The notes under the pieces were generated by a model that was not told the origin of the DNA, did no database searches, and saw nothing but the letters and a program-made list of their open reading frames with translations. A DNA stretch of 64,000 nucleotides from Megasphaera coli. GTDB taxonomy: Bacteria; Bacillota; Negativicutes; Veillonellales; Megasphaeraceae. Where the stretch lies: the NCBI RefSeq assembly GCF_900095855.1, contig NZ_FMIY01000002.1, positions 859,322 to 923,321 of the forward strand, read 5' to 3'. Shown here in pieces: positions 1 to 9,680 of this stretch. Each line of letters opens with the position of its first letter. The first letter of the stretch is position 1. A program made the position numbers and the translations under genes.

Positions 1-353
1 GTTACCGTTTCGTGCAGGAAGATAAATGCCAGCACGATGGTAATGACGAGACTGAATTTATCTATCGGAACCACCTTGGATGCATCGCCCAGTTGAAGGG
101 CCTTAAAGTAAAAGAGCCATGACGCGCCGGTGGCAAGACCGGAAAGGATTAAAAATATCCAGCTCTTTTTGGAAATGTCCGAAATCCCCTGCTGTGTTCC
201 TGCAAAAAATACCATGCCCCACGCCATGACGAGGACGACGGCCGTGCGAATGGCCGTCGCCAAGGTCGAATTGATTCCGTCGAGGCCGACCTTGGCCAAA
301 ACCGAGGTCAATGCCGCAAACAGGGCGGACAAAAGAGCATATACAAACCACAT
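1..353 (-). CDS. EamA/DMT-family small transporter, 3' end outside window
   Basis: This is the N-terminal part of a membrane transporter of the EamA (drug/metabolite transporter) superfamily, in the short single-domain form of about 140 residues. Reading from the ATG at 353, the product starts MWFVYALLSALFAALTS and continues with hydrophobic stretches (AVVLVMAWGMVFF, WIFLILSGLATGASW, FSLVITIVLAFIFL) and the typical KALQLGDASKVVPIDK segment. A ribosome site (AGGGG) precedes the start. The substrate cannot be told from sequence. The gene starts only 9 bp after the stop of the broken TerB_N-like gene, so it may share its transcript. The stop codon lies left of base 1. Confidence 0.8.
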   Translation of the reverse strand, partial: MWFVYALLSALFAALTSVLAKVGLDGINSTLATAIRTAVVLVMAWGMVFFAGTQQGISDISKKSWIFLILSGLATGASWLFYFKALQLGDASKVVPIDKFSLVITIVLAFIFLHETV

Positions 354-362
354 AGTATCCCC

Positions 363-1923
363 TCATTTATTTATAAAAATTTTCGTCCACTCATCGATAC
401 GCTGCTTCATTTCTTCTATATTGAGGACACCGCAGGCAAAGCCTTTCTTCACAAGATCCGGCGGCAAGTATTCGTCGTATTTGTCGAAGAGGGGCAGCTC
501 TTTCGGATATATGAGCTCCATCGGGTCCAAAGGCTTTTGTATTTCCTCGGTAAGGACCGCAAAAAATTCTTTTTCTCCCGCCTGCATGGTGAACTGCATG
601 TAAAAGGGCCGCGCCGAGTCGAAGGCGCGCAGGCCCAAGGAACCTGCACATCTTATGCGCAGGAATCGCTCCAACGCATAAAAGGAGTATGTCCCGAGCC
701 ACGGCAAAAGACAGTACATATTGCCGCCCAGATTGATGAGAGGCCTCTCGGCTGCTCCCGAATGAACTGCTGTATTTCTTGCCTGTGCCAGACGGACGAC
801 AGCGTTTTTCTTCGGCCTTGCGCCGTGCCTCTTCTTCTTTGCGCCGCCCTTCTTCTCGTGCATGAGTCATATTCCATTGGCGCGTCACTTCTTCTTCGAT
901 AAATTTTAAAATCCATTTTGTGCGAACGACGGGACGGACCGGATACTTACTCCCGTACACTTTCCGCATGAGTGAATCGACGGTACGAATCAAATCACCG
1001 GGCTTATGCTTCTTTAAACGATAAAAGTTAAAACACCGCAAACTCCAATGTCCATCCTTTACGCGATACACACGGGCCGGATTGACTTCGTATATCCGAT
1101 CCTGCGGTTTGCTCTTTTCATAAAAGGTTGCCGTATAGAAGGGATAGAACGGATTGTTGAAGAAGGATCCAAAGTAATCTTCGAGCCATGTTTTCGTCCG
1201 GCCGGCCTTATAATACGCACTCAGACGCCTGACAACATTTCCAAGGACGGTCAGCATATCATCCGGATACTGCTTATAAAAGCGATTTCTCTCTATTCTA
1301 AAGTCTGACGCGATAATAAGAGCCATGCCGACTTCCATATCATCAAATTGATCCAGGTTGCTCAAAGTGAAAATGGCCCCATCACGGAAATCTTCCTCAT
1401 CACGCAGTAAAAATGGCGGAAGATCATAGTAGATCACGTAGTCCGTCAGCCACTGACCTACATAGTAATAATAGCCGTTCGAGTGGCATACATTTATGTA
1501 ATTCAAGCAAAGATTAGCCAGCTTCTCATATCCGTCAAGGGGATCTTTACACCCGATTTGATTAATGAGTTCATACGCGTACAGGCAGACAAACGTAAAG
1601 GGCATTGTTTTCCATATATACTTGCGCGCTTGTGTACGCCACGTAAAATAACCGCGCAGTTCCGCATCCGTAAGGTCTCCGTAGGTCGGATAAAACTGTC
1701 TTACTTCTTTTGCATAGGGCTTATTGTCCTCATAGTTTTCCATGAGCTTCGCTTCCGCGACGAAGAGCTGCGCAGGCGATACTTTACGCCGATCCGCAGT
1801 ATTTTCGAGGTCGCGCAGTTGTTTAAAGGGCGGATATACTTTCCTCTGTTTTTTCCTCCCGTTACGGTAAGGAACGGATTCCGATGAATAGGTCTGTTCA
1901 AAAAAATGCTCAAGCCATGACAT
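363..1923 (-). pseudogene. Broken TerB_N-like gene with a helicase-like C-terminal segment
   Basis: From the ATG at 1923 (GGAG upstream) one frame encodes about 350 plausible residues resembling the TerB N-terminal domain: aromatic and charged, including WRTQARKYIWKTMPF and YAYELINQIGCKDP. It then enters a charged linker (EEGRRKEEEARRKAEEK) near base 800. Beyond that the frame turns into nonsense. Sensible protein resumes in other frames: a short piece with QEIQQFIREQP, then NLGGNMYCLLPWLGTYSF and KYDEYLPPDLVKKGF, ending at 363. That tail resembles the C-terminal region of large SF2 (Lhr-like) helicases, which are known neighbours of TerB_N proteins. At least one and probably two frame changes lie between about 730 and 820. 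Family assignments are from memory and moderate. The breaks could be real decay or sequencing error. Confidence 0.55.
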
Positions 1924-2212
1924 ATTGAAATTTCTCCATTATATATGACATTAAGGTATATTCTTCCTTTTCTTTTATATTATCAAGTAAAATACATCCG
2001 AATGCAAGAATAAATATTTTATATCTTTATGGAAAAGTATTTCAATTAATATAAATCCACATTATATATTTTTTCTATTAAACTCTTAATAAAGTGAAAT
2101 TAATAACTTTCTATTTTTTATAGTTTATACACTTTGTTCATTATAAATAAGCTGTTCCTAAAGTATTCTTTTTTAGTATTATTTTTATTTGAAACAGGCA
2201 ATATTGTAACTA

Positions 2213-2241
2213 TTGACAACATTCTCCATAAGATACATAAT
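2213..2241 (+). promoter_or_regulatory. Promoter of pflB
   Basis: TTGACA (2213-2218), a 17-bp spacer and CATAAT (2236-2241) make a near-consensus housekeeping promoter. Transcription would start near 2248, giving a leader of about 118 nt before pflB. Confidence 0.7.
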
Positions 2242-2302
2242 CAAGAAAACAAATCAGTTTGCCGGCGATATGAATGTATCGGGACAGGCATGATTCTCAT
2301 TG

Positions 2303-2330
2303 CCGGCAGCCTCAACAAGAGGCGTGCCGG
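2303..2330 (+). promoter_or_regulatory. Leader hairpin upstream of pflB
   Basis: CCGGCAGCCTC pairs with GAGGCGTGCCGG around an AACAA loop, with one bulged base. The stem ends about 20 nt before the AGGAGG ribosome site of pflB (2351-2356) and is followed by TATTTTAATA. It could be a weak terminator/attenuator, an mRNA stabiliser or a processing site. Sequence alone does not decide. Confidence 0.6.
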
Positions 2331-2365
2331 TATTTTAATATGATATTACAAGGAGGTTCATTATT

Positions 2366-4618
2366 ATGTTACAGAATGCAGCATGGAAGGATTTTGCAGG
2401 ACGTCTCTGGAGAGAAGAATGCAACGTCCGCGACTTTATTCAACGCAACTACAAGCCCTATGACGGTGACGAAAAATTTCTCGTCGCTCCTACGGACGCA
2501 ACGAATAAATTGTGGGACAAATTGCAGGAGCTGCAAAAGCAGGAACGTGAAAACGGCGGCGTTTTGAAAGAAGAAACGGATGTCGTTTCGGGCCTCACCG
2601 CATACGGCCCCGGCTATATCGATCCGGCTTTAAAGGATCTCGAAAAGGTTGTCGGCCTGCAGACGGACGAACCGCTTAAACGCGCTTTCATGCCTTACGG
2701 CGGCATTAAAATGGCTGAGGAAGCGCTGGAAATGTACGGTTACAAACCCAATCCGGAACTGCACAAGATTTTTACGGAATATCACAAAACTCACAACGAA
2801 GCCGTATTCGACGCATATACGGATGAAATGATGACGGCACGGCATACACACATCGTTACGGGCCTTCCCGATACGTATGGCCGCGGCCGTATTGTAGGCG
2901 ACTATCGCCGCGTAGCTTTATACGGCATCGACCAGCTCATCACCTGGAAAGAAGAAGACAAGAAAAATTGCGGCGACGGCCACATGACGGAAGAAATTAT
3001 TCGCCAGCGCGAAGAAATCTCCGAACAGATCAAGGCTCTCAAGGGCATGAAGAAGATGGCCGAAATTTACGGCTATGATATCTCTCAGCCCGCAACGAAC
3101 GCTAAAGAAGCCGTACAGTGGCTCTATTTCGGCTACTTGGCGGCTATTAAGACACAAAACGGTGCTGCCATGTCGGTCGGCCGTATTTCCACCTTCCTCG
3201 ACATCTACCTCCAACGGGACATGGACAACGGCACGCTCACGGAAGCGGAAGCGCAGGAATTAATCGACCACCTGACGATTAAGCTGCGTATGGTTAAGTT
3301 CGCGCGTATCCGTTCGTACAACGAGCTCTTCTCGGGTGACCCCATTTGGGCAACGTTGGAGTTGGCAGGCATCGGCATGGACGGCCGCTCCATGGTAACG
3401 AAGACGGATTTCCGTTTCCTCCACACGCTGGAAAACATGGGCCCTGCTCCGGAACCGAATCTGACGGTCCTCTACTCGTCCGCATTGCCTGAACCCTTCA
3501 AACGGTACGCTGCGGAAATCTCCGTAAAGACGAGTTCCATTCAGTACGAAAACGACGATGTCATGAAACCCGTATGGGGCGACGACTATTCTATTTGCTG
3601 CTGCGTATCGGCAACACAGACCGGCAAGGAAATTCAGTTCTTCGGTGCCCGCGCAAACCTGGCAAAGGCTCTGCTTTACGCTATTAACGGCGGCGTCGAT
3701 GAAAAGTTCAACATCCAGGCCGGCCCGGCTTACGCTCCCATCACCTCGGAATACCTCGACTACGACGAAGTCATGGAAAAATATAAGCTCATGCTCGACT
3801 GGTTGGCAGACATTTATGTCAACGTCCTCAACACGATTCATTACATGCACGACAAGTACTACTATGAAGCTGCCGAAATGGCGCTCATCGACACGGACGT
3901 ACGCCGCACGTTCGCAACGGGTATTGCCGGTTTCTCCCATGTAATCGATTCCCTGTCGGCTATTAAGTACGCAAAGGTCAAAGTCATCCGCAACGAAAAG
4001 GGGCTGGCTGAAAGCTTTGAAGTGGAAGGAGACTTCCCGAAATACGGCAACGACGATGACAGAGCCGACGATATCGGGGTATGGGTATTGCACGAATTTA
4101 TTACGGACATCAAAAAGAGACACACGTACCGCAACTCCGAACCGACAACGTCTATCCTGACGATTACGTCCAACGTCGTATACGGCCGCTTCACGGGCAT
4201 GCTGCCTGACGGCCGGGAAGCTTGGACACCGTTCGCACCGGGCGCAAACCCGAGCTACGGCGCTGAAACGCACGGCCTTCTCGCTTCGCTCAACTCCGTT
4301 GCCAAGATGCCTTATGAATGGTCGCTCGACGGTATTTCCAATACCCAGTCCATGAACCCGAGCGCATTGGGCCACGATGAAAGAGAACGTTCGGAAAACC
4401 TCGTTCACGTTATGGACGGTTACTTCGATCAGGGAGCACATCACCTGAACGTCAACGTCTTCGGCCGGGAAAAACTGGTCGACGCTATGGAACATCCGGA
4501 CAAACCGGAATATGCAAACTTCACTATCCGCGTTTCCGGCTACGCCGTCAAGTTCATCTCCCTTACCAGAGAACAGCAGCTCGACGTTATTGCCCGGACA
4601 TTCCACGATAAAATGTAA
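2366..4618 (+). CDS. pflB: Formate C-acetyltransferase (pyruvate formate-lyase)
   Basis: Converts pyruvate and CoA to acetyl-CoA and formate in the cytoplasm of anaerobically growing cells, using a glycyl radical. The 750-residue length is normal. The active-site cysteines lie in [14 protein letters not shown] (Cys411-413, a run of three where most members have two). The run [20 protein letters not shown] that follows is typical. The radical glycine is Gly725 in RVSGYAVKF near the C-terminus. The ATG at 2366 has a perfect AGGAGG ten bases upstream. The activating enzyme gene follows after 88 bp with a hairpin between them, which fits the usual excess of PflB over PflA. Confidence 0.97.
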   Translation: MLQNAAWKDFAGRLWREECNVRDFIQRNYKPYDGDEKFLVAPTDATNKLWDKLQELQKQERENGGVLKEETDVVSGLTAYGPGYIDPALKDLEKVVGLQTDEPLKRAFMPYGGIKMAEEALEMYGYKPNPELHKIFTEYHKTHNEAVFDAYTDEMMTARHTHIVTGLPDTYGRGRIVGDYRRVALYGIDQLITWKEEDKKNCGDGHMTEEIIRQREEISEQIKALKGMKKMAEIYGYDISQPATNAKEAVQWLYFGYLAAIKTQNGAAMSVGRISTFLDIYLQRDMDNGTLTEAEAQELIDHLTIKLRMVKFARIRSYNELFSGDPIWATLELAGIGMDGRSMVTKTDFRFLHTLENMGPAPEPNLTVLYSSALPEPFKRYAAEISVKTSSIQYENDDVMKPVWGDDYSICCCVSATQTGKEIQFFGARANLAKALLYAINGGVDEKFNIQAGPAYAPITSEYLDYDEVMEKYKLMLDWLADIYVNVLNTIHYMHDKYYYEAAEMALIDTDVRRTFATGIAGFSHVIDSLSAIKYAKVKVIRNEKGLAESFEVEGDFPKYGNDDDRADDIGVWVLHEFITDIKKRHTYRNSEPTTSILTITSNVVYGRFTGMLPDGREAWTPFAPGANPSYGAETHGLLASLNSVAKMPYEWSLDGISNTQSMNPSALGHDERERSENLVHVMDGYFDQGAHHLNVNVFGREKLVDAMEHPDKPEYANFTIRVSGYAVKFISLTREQQLDVIARTFHDKM

Positions 4619-4634
4619 GATTCAGGTTCTCATT

Positions 4635-4672
4635 GGGACAGCCCTGAGCAGCTCTTGCCCGGGGCTGTTCCC
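4635..4672 (+). terminator. Intercistronic hairpin between pflB and pflA
   Basis: GGGACAGCCC pairs with GGGCTGTTCCC with one bulge across a 17-nt loop. There is no good U-tract, so it is more likely a partial terminator or an mRNA-end stabiliser than a full stop. Confidence 0.5.
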
Positions 4673-4706
4673 TTATGTGGAACCTCGGATAAAGGAGGCG
4701 GCTCTT

Positions 4707-5501
4707 ATGACGCGGGAACAAAGAACAACGGACACAGCAGTCTGTCCTGCCAAGCCGAAAAACCCGATCATCGGCTATATACACTCGACGGAATCTTTCG
4801 GAGCCGTCGACGGCCCCGGTGTACGCTTCATCGTCTTCATGCAGGGCTGTCGCATGCGCTGCCGCTACTGTCACAACCCGGAAACGTGGGCCCTGACGGG
4901 AGGCACGCCGCGAACAGCCGAAGACGTGCTGGCACAGGCGCTGAAATACAAGTCCTACTGGAAGAACGGCGGCGGCATTACGATCAGCGGCGGCGAAGCG
5001 CTGCTGCAAATCGACTTCGTCATCGAGCTCTTCCGCCTGGCTAAAGAAAAGGGCATCAATACGGCTCTTGATACGTCGGGTAATCCGTTCACGCGGTCGG
5101 AGCCCTTTTTCCATAAGTTTCAACGCCTCTGTGCCGTAACGGATCTGTTTATCCTCGACATTAAGGAAATCAACGATATAAAACACCGCGATTTAACGGG
5201 ACAGACGAACGTCAATATCCTCGACATGGCCCGCTATCTGTCGGATACGGGCAAGGATATGTGGATTCGCCACGTCCTCGTGCCGGGTATTACGACGAAT
5301 ACGGATGACCTCAAGGGGTTGGCCGAATTTCTAAAAACCTTAAAAACTGTAAAGCGCACGGAAATCCTGCCCTACCACAAATTGGGCGTGCCCGAATGGG
5401 AACGGCTCGGCATTCCCTATACCCTAAAGGATACGGAACCGCCGACAACGGAAGAAATTGAAACGGCCGAATCCATCTTGGGCATACATAAAAATAAATA
5501 A
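4707..5501 (+). CDS. pflA: Pyruvate formate-lyase activating enzyme
   Basis: A radical SAM enzyme that abstracts the hydrogen from the glycine of PflB to form the glycyl radical. The [4Fe-4S] cysteines are Cys48, Cys52 and Cys55 in CRMRCRYC, followed by HNPETW as in other PflA proteins. GGGITISGGEALLQ is the SAM-binding GGE region. The ATG at 4707 is chosen because AAAGGAGG sits at 4691-4698; an in-frame upstream extension has no ribosome site and overlaps pflB. The product is 264 residues, a usual size. It lies directly after its substrate gene and ends at a strong terminator. Confidence 0.96.
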   Translation: MTREQRTTDTAVCPAKPKNPIIGYIHSTESFGAVDGPGVRFIVFMQGCRMRCRYCHNPETWALTGGTPRTAEDVLAQALKYKSYWKNGGGITISGGEALLQIDFVIELFRLAKEKGINTALDTSGNPFTRSEPFFHKFQRLCAVTDLFILDIKEINDIKHRDLTGQTNVNILDMARYLSDTGKDMWIRHVLVPGITTNTDDLKGLAEFLKTLKTVKRTEILPYHKLGVPEWERLGIPYTLKDTEPPTTEEIETAESILGIHKNK

Positions 5502-5506
5502 GGCAA

Positions 5507-5551
5507 AAAGCTCCCGGCAAAGTCGGTATATCCGCCTCTGCCGGGAGCTTT
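5507..5551. terminator. Bidirectional terminator between pflA and htpX
   Basis: AAAGCTCCCGGCA (5507-5519) pairs perfectly with TGCCGGGAGCTTT (5539-5551). A-tracts on the left and T-tracts on the right make it work for both converging genes. Confidence 0.9.
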
Positions 5552-5582
5552 TGTTATATGTGTGTAATGCGTAATATCGGTC

Positions 5583-6440
5583 TCAGCCGTGCAGTTCCCT
5601 GTCCAGTTTCTCCAGGCGTGCAATGCGATCGGCCGTACTCGGATGAGTACTGAATAAGCTTGCCATACCGCGCCGTACGCCGGAAAACGGATTGATAATG
5701 CACATGTGCGCCGTTGCTTCAGTCGCACCCGGAAGGACACGGTGACGAGCGTAGGCGTCAATCTTTTCCAAGGCCCTGGCCAACGCCAACGGTTCGTCCG
5801 TCATGCGGCCGCCTTCATCGTCAGCCATATACTCACGTGTCCGTGAAATGCTGAGCTGAATGAGCATAGCCGCAAGGGGGGCAACAATAATCGTCACAAG
5901 AAGCCCGATGATACCGCCATTATCGTCGTCACTATTTCTTCCGCCGCCAAAAATAGCCGACCACTGGGCAATATTGGCAAGCATGGAAATGGCGCCGGCA
6001 AAAGTGGCAACGATAGTGCTGATCAAAATATCACGGTGCAGAATGTGGGACAGCTCATGCCCCAGGACGCCGCGGATTTCATCGTCGTTCAACATGGCAA
6101 TAATTCCTTCCGTCGCCGCAACGGCCGCATGCGACGGACTGCGCCCTGTCGCAAAAGCGTTAGGCACGTCCGTCGGAATAATGTAAACCTTCGGCATGGG
6201 CATATCCGCCCGCTGTACGAGTTCCGCCACAATGCGGTAGAGGCGATGATCCGGTCCTACTTCTCCGGCATGATACATGCGCAGCACTATGGAATCGCTG
6301 AACCAGTAGGAAAAGAAATTCATCGCCATGGCAACCATAAACATGACGACAATACCCTGCCGGCCGCCGAAAACCGCACCGACAGCCATGAGAATCACTG
6401 CCATCAAAGTCATGAGAAATACGGTTTTTATACTGTTCAT
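5583..6440 (-). CDS. htpX: Membrane zinc metalloprotease HtpX (M48)
   Basis: A membrane-bound protease that takes part in quality control of membrane proteins. The 285-residue product has two N-terminal membrane segments (residues about 7-24 and 28-48), the zinc-binding HELSH motif at 128-132, then two further hydrophobic segments (about 140-160 and 175-195). The third zinc ligand is probably the Glu in SRTREYMADDEGG, which lies where the family has it. Length and order match the HtpX family. It is a single gene, converging on pflA, with its start at 6440 behind a modest GAGGG. Confidence 0.93.
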   Translation of the reverse strand: MNSIKTVFLMTLMAVILMAVGAVFGGRQGIVVMFMVAMAMNFFSYWFSDSIVLRMYHAGEVGPDHRLYRIVAELVQRADMPMPKVYIIPTDVPNAFATGRSPSHAAVAATEGIIAMLNDDEIRGVLGHELSHILHRDILISTIVATFAGAISMLANIAQWSAIFGGGRNSDDDNGGIIGLLVTIIVAPLAAMLIQLSISRTREYMADDEGGRMTDEPLALARALEKIDAYARHRVLPGATEATAHMCIINPFSGVRRGMASLFSTHPSTADRIARLEKLDRELHG

Positions 6441-6532
6441 ATATATCCCTCTTTTTCTTGCAAAGTAAAGGTCAAAAGGTAAAATAGTATGTCCATATTA
6501 TAAAAAATTTTCGCCCGAAAGTCAATTGCAAT

Positions 6533-6568
6533 CAAAAAAGGGGGAGTCCCGATATGTTCAGGACTCCC
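6533..6568 (-). terminator. Terminator of the aminotransferase gene
   Basis: On the minus strand GGGAGTCC pairs with GGACTCCC (6542-6549 with 6561-6568) and is followed by CCTTTTTTG. This is a standard intrinsic terminator downstream of the gene ending at 6602. Confidence 0.88.
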
Positions 6569-6601
6569 TATATATTAGGCATTAGATAGGGGGGAGTTTA
6601 T

Positions 6602-7786
6602 CTATTTGCCTAATTCACGATGCAAAACTTCACCTAAGCATTTGATACCTTCTTCAATGCGTTCAGGCGGCATATTGGAGTAATTCAGGCGGAAATGATT
6701 CGCATTGCCGCCGTTCGGATAAAACGGGCCGCCCGGTACGTAAGCCACATTTTGCTCCAACACTTTCGGCATTAATTCCTTCGCGTCGACACCTTCCGGC
6801 AAGGTCACCCAGGTGAAGAGCCCGCCTTCAGGATATGTAAAGGTTACGTTTTCAGGAAAGTACTTCTTCATGCAGTCGCACATGAGCGTGCGCCGTTCGC
6901 CGTAGAGTTTGCGAATCGTTTCCACATGTTTGTCCAAATCGAACATTTCCATGTAATACGCAGCCTGCCGCTGACCGAAAGAAGAGGTCTGCAAGTCGAC
7001 AGCCTGTTTTAATTTAACAACTTTGTCGATAATTTCCGGATTTGCAACCATCCATCCCAAACGGAAGCCGGGCATGAAAATCTTGGAGAATGAGCCGAGG
7101 AAAATAACATTCCCCTTCGTGTCCATTGACTTTAAGGTCGGCACCCGTTCGCCGTCATAGCGAAGTTCACCGTACGGGTTGTCTTCAATAATGGGAATTT
7201 CGTGTCTGTTCATGATTTCCATAACAGCTTTACGCCGTTCCAAAGGCCACGTAATGCCCGTGGGATTTTGGAATTCGGGAATGACGTACATCAGGCGAAC
7301 GCGGTCGTTTTCAGCGAGGATTTTTTCCAACGCTTCCGGTACAATTCCCTTGTCGTCCGTCGGTACTTCAATGAATTTCGGGAATGCCAGCTTGAATGCA
7401 TTAATGGCACCCAAATACGTCGGGCTTTCTACGAGAACTATGTCGTCTTTGTTCAGGAAGATTTGACCCAACATGGACAGGCCCTGCTGCGAACCGGCCG
7501 TGACGATCAAGTCTTCAAAGGAACAGTCCACGCCGAAAGCCGTCTTCATGCGGCCTGCAATTTTTTCGCGCAGCGGATTGTATCCTTCGGTCGTGCCGTA
7601 CTGAACAGCCTGACGGCCTTCTTTGCGCAGGATCTCCACGTCAACCTTTTCCATTTCTTTAAGGGGAAACAGTTCCGGTGCCGGTAAGCCGCCGGCAAAG
7701 GAAATTATTTCCGGCATGGTTGTGAGCTTAAGCAGCTCGCGGATTTCCGATGCTTTGAGGCTCATGGCAACATCAGAAAATTTCAT
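6602..7786 (-). CDS. PLP-dependent aminotransferase (class I/II, 2-aminoadipate-type)
   Basis: A fold-type I aminotransferase of about 394 residues. The start SFAGGLPAPELFPL, the VQYGTTEGYNPLRE segment and NPTG (EFQNPTGITW) place it with the LysN/AlaT-like 2-aminoadipate or multi-substrate aminotransferases. The PLP lysine lies in GSFSKIFMPGFRLGW. Substrate specificity cannot be read from the sequence. A TTG at 7792 is only 1 base after the AGGAGTG ribosome site, while the ATG at 7786 has a 7-base spacing, so the ATG is preferred. It is followed by its own terminator. A 17-bp perfect inverted repeat lies between it and ribF, over its probable promoter region. Confidence 0.9.
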   Translation of the reverse strand: MKFSDVAMSLKASEIRELLKLTTMPEIISFAGGLPAPELFPLKEMEKVDVEILRKEGRQAVQYGTTEGYNPLREKIAGRMKTAFGVDCSFEDLIVTAGSQQGLSMLGQIFLNKDDIVLVESPTYLGAINAFKLAFPKFIEVPTDDKGIVPEALEKILAENDRVRLMYVIPEFQNPTGITWPLERRKAVMEIMNRHEIPIIEDNPYGELRYDGERVPTLKSMDTKGNVIFLGSFSKIFMPGFRLGWMVANPEIIDKVVKLKQAVDLQTSSFGQRQAAYYMEMFDLDKHVETIRKLYGERRTLMCDCMKKYFPENVTFTYPEGGLFTWVTLPEGVDAKELMPKVLEQNVAYVPGGPFYPNGGNANHFRLNYSNMPPERIEEGIKCLGEVLHRELGK

Positions 7787-7814
7787 ATTCAATCACTCCT
7801 TTTGTAAGCAAAAT

Positions 7815-7856
7815 AAACGTATATCTATGATTTGAGTTTATCATAGATATACGTTT
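7815..7856. promoter_or_regulatory. 17-bp perfect inverted repeat between ribF and the aminotransferase
   Basis: AAACGTATATCTATGAT (7815-7831) is repeated perfectly inverted at 7840-7856 around an 8-nt loop. It is AT-rich, has no proper U-tract, and lies just upstream of the aminotransferase start. It may be an operator, or a weak terminator for ribF. Confidence 0.6.
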
Positions 7857-7866
7857 AACGCAATTT

Positions 7867-8796
7867 TTATTTGTCGAAAAATTGCAACAATGCGTTTTTC
7901 TCATCATTTTTCATGGCAGCCACCAATTCAGTAATAGAATCGAATTTCTTCTCGTCCCGCAGGCGCTTATAAAAACGAAGGCGCAGCTTCTTGCCATATA
8001 AATTTCCCGACCAGTTGATAATATGTGTCTCCACTCGCCTGTATTGGCGTGAGAAAGTCGGATTGCTGCCGATGTTCGTCATTGCCGGATACTCTTTGCC
8101 GTCCAAGGTAATCGTCGTGGCGTAAACGCCGTCCGGCGGCAGCGCTATGTGTACGGGAATAAGCATATTCGCCGTAGCGAAGCCGATCGCATTTCCCCTC
8201 CTGTCGCCCTTAACGACTTCACCGGTCATTTCAAAAGGGCGCCCCAGAAGGGATGCCGCTTCTTCCATGCGGCCCGAGGCGACGCATTCGCGAATGACCG
8301 TGCTGCTCACGGGGCGCTCCCGACCGGGTGCGCCGAGAAGTGCGAGGGCCTTGACGGGTACGCTTTCGGCCTTCATAAAGGCCGTTAAGGCAGCCGTGTT
8401 GCCGGCGGCCCCCCTGCCGTACGTAAAGTTCGTGCCTACGACGATTTCTGCCGGCTGTACATACGTCAAAAGAGAACGGCTGAAGTCTTCCGGCGATTCA
8501 CCGAGAAGCTCCCTCGTCACGGGCAGAATGAGCAGGCCGTCTACACCGAGCTGTTCAATGTATTCTATTTTCTGTTCCAATGTGGCCAGGCGCAGCGGTT
8601 CCTTCTCCGGCGCCAGGACGGACAGAGGATGGGCGGAAAAGGTAATGACCAGCGAAGTTACGCCGAGAGCGGCCGCCTCATCTATAGCCGTCTGAATGAC
8701 CTGCCTGTGCCCCGAATGAACGCCGTCAAAGGTGCCCAAGGCCACAACGGCATGACGGCATGCCTTGATTTCCGCAAAGGAATGATAAATCTCCAT
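7867..8796 (-). CDS. ribF: Bifunctional riboflavin kinase/FAD synthetase
   Basis: Makes FMN from riboflavin and then FAD from FMN. The N-terminal FAD synthetase half has the nucleotidyltransferase motif GTFDGVHSGHRQVI (residues about 22-35) and VVGTNFTYGRGAAGN. The C-terminal kinase half has KGDRRGNAIGFATANM and the conserved PAMTNIGSNPTF. The length, 309 residues, is standard. It lies 2 bp after truB at the end of the rimP-nusA-infB operon, the usual Firmicutes order. Confidence 0.95.
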   Translation of the reverse strand: MEIYHSFAEIKACRHAVVALGTFDGVHSGHRQVIQTAIDEAAALGVTSLVITFSAHPLSVLAPEKEPLRLATLEQKIEYIEQLGVDGLLILPVTRELLGESPEDFSRSLLTYVQPAEIVVGTNFTYGRGAAGNTAALTAFMKAESVPVKALALLGAPGRERPVSSTVIRECVASGRMEEAASLLGRPFEMTGEVVKGDRRGNAIGFATANMLIPVHIALPPDGVYATTITLDGKEYPAMTNIGSNPTFSRQYRRVETHIINWSGNLYGKKLRLRFYKRLRDEKKFDSITELVAAMKNDEKNALLQFFDK

Positions 8797-8798
8797 GC

Positions 8799-9680
8799 TT
8801 ACCTCTCTTGACTGAACATCTTATGCGGCCGTATGACATGATGCGCTTCATCAAAACGACCGATGCCGACCAGCCCGTTTTCGGCCACATAAAGCCTCAA
8901 TATGTCGCCGTCCCTCAGATCGGCCCGCGCAAAGGGTACCGCCCTGCCCTGCAACAGCGCCTCATAGCGGTCACGTGAAAAAAGGGTACGCCGCATATGT
9001 CCGAGAGCCGTATCGACGGGAAGGATGAAACGGTCTTTATTAAGTGCCAATTCTTCGATTGTCGCCGCCGCATCTATGGAAAAGTCGCCGACGCGGGAAC
9101 GGACCAAGTAAGTCATGGTCGCGAGCGTCCCCAAGCGCTCACCCATATCGCGGATAAGGGAGCGGATATACGTCCCCTTGGAGCAGCTCACTTCTATGAA
9201 AACGCGCCTGCCGACCATGGCGAGAAGGCGCAAAGAGTGAACCGTCACTTCCCGCTCGGGCAGCTCGAAGTCCGCCCGCTGCCGCGCCAGTTTATACGCT
9301 TTAACGCCGTTTACGTTGATGGCCGAATAGCGCGACGGCCGCTGCTTGATAGTACCCGTGAACTCCGGCAGAATGTCGAGAATATCGTTCTCCTCAAGGT
9401 CCGATACGGCGCGGGTCTCGACTACCGTTCCCGTGCCGTCTTCCGTATCCGTCGCAAAACCGGGAACAAATTCGGCGCGATATGTCTTATCTTCATCGCC
9501 GCAGTACTCGATGAGCCGCGTGGCCTGCCCCAAAAAAACGGGAAGTACTCCTGCCGCCAGGGGATCGAGCGTGCCGGAATGACCCACCTTTTTCATGCCG
9601 TATATGCGCCGGACTTGACCGATAATGTCGTGACTCGACATACCCGACGGTTTCAGGACGTTAATAATTCCCTGTATCAT
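8799..9680 (-). CDS. truB: tRNA pseudouridine(55) synthase
   Basis: Converts U55 in the T-arm of most tRNAs to pseudouridine. The product, 293 residues, starts MIQGIINVLKPSGMSSHD and has the catalytic Asp in GHSGTLDPLAAGVLP. CSKGTYIRSLIRDMGERLG is the conserved second motif. A long in-frame extension upstream is rejected because it runs through nrnA. The ATG at 9680 overlaps the nrnA stop by 4 bp (ATGA), pointing to translational coupling. Confidence 0.96.
   Translation of the reverse strand: MIQGIINVLKPSGMSSHDIIGQVRRIYGMKKVGHSGTLDPLAAGVLPVFLGQATRLIEYCGDEDKTYRAEFVPGFATDTEDGTGTVVETRAVSDLEENDILDILPEFTGTIKQRPSRYSAINVNGVKAYKLARQRADFELPEREVTVHSLRLLAMVGRRVFIEVSCSKGTYIRSLIRDMGERLGTLATMTYLVRSRVGDFSIDAAATIEELALNKDRFILPVDTALGHMRRTLFSRDRYEALLQGRAVPFARADLRDGDILRLYVAENGLVGIGRFDEAHHVIRPHKMFSQER

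Larger units (their letters stand above)
1924..2365. other. AT-rich intergenic region holding the pflB promoter and leader
   Basis: No credible gene lies in these 442 bases. The left half is very AT-rich and carries a TATAAT-like element (1941-1948) oriented toward the broken TerB_N gene. The right half holds the pflB promoter and a leader hairpin, listed separately. Short open frames here lack coding character. Confidence 0.6.

Noticed and set aside
3260-4606. A 448-codon open frame opposite pflB.
   Set aside because: Shadow of pflB codon bias; no ribosome site or recognisable motif.
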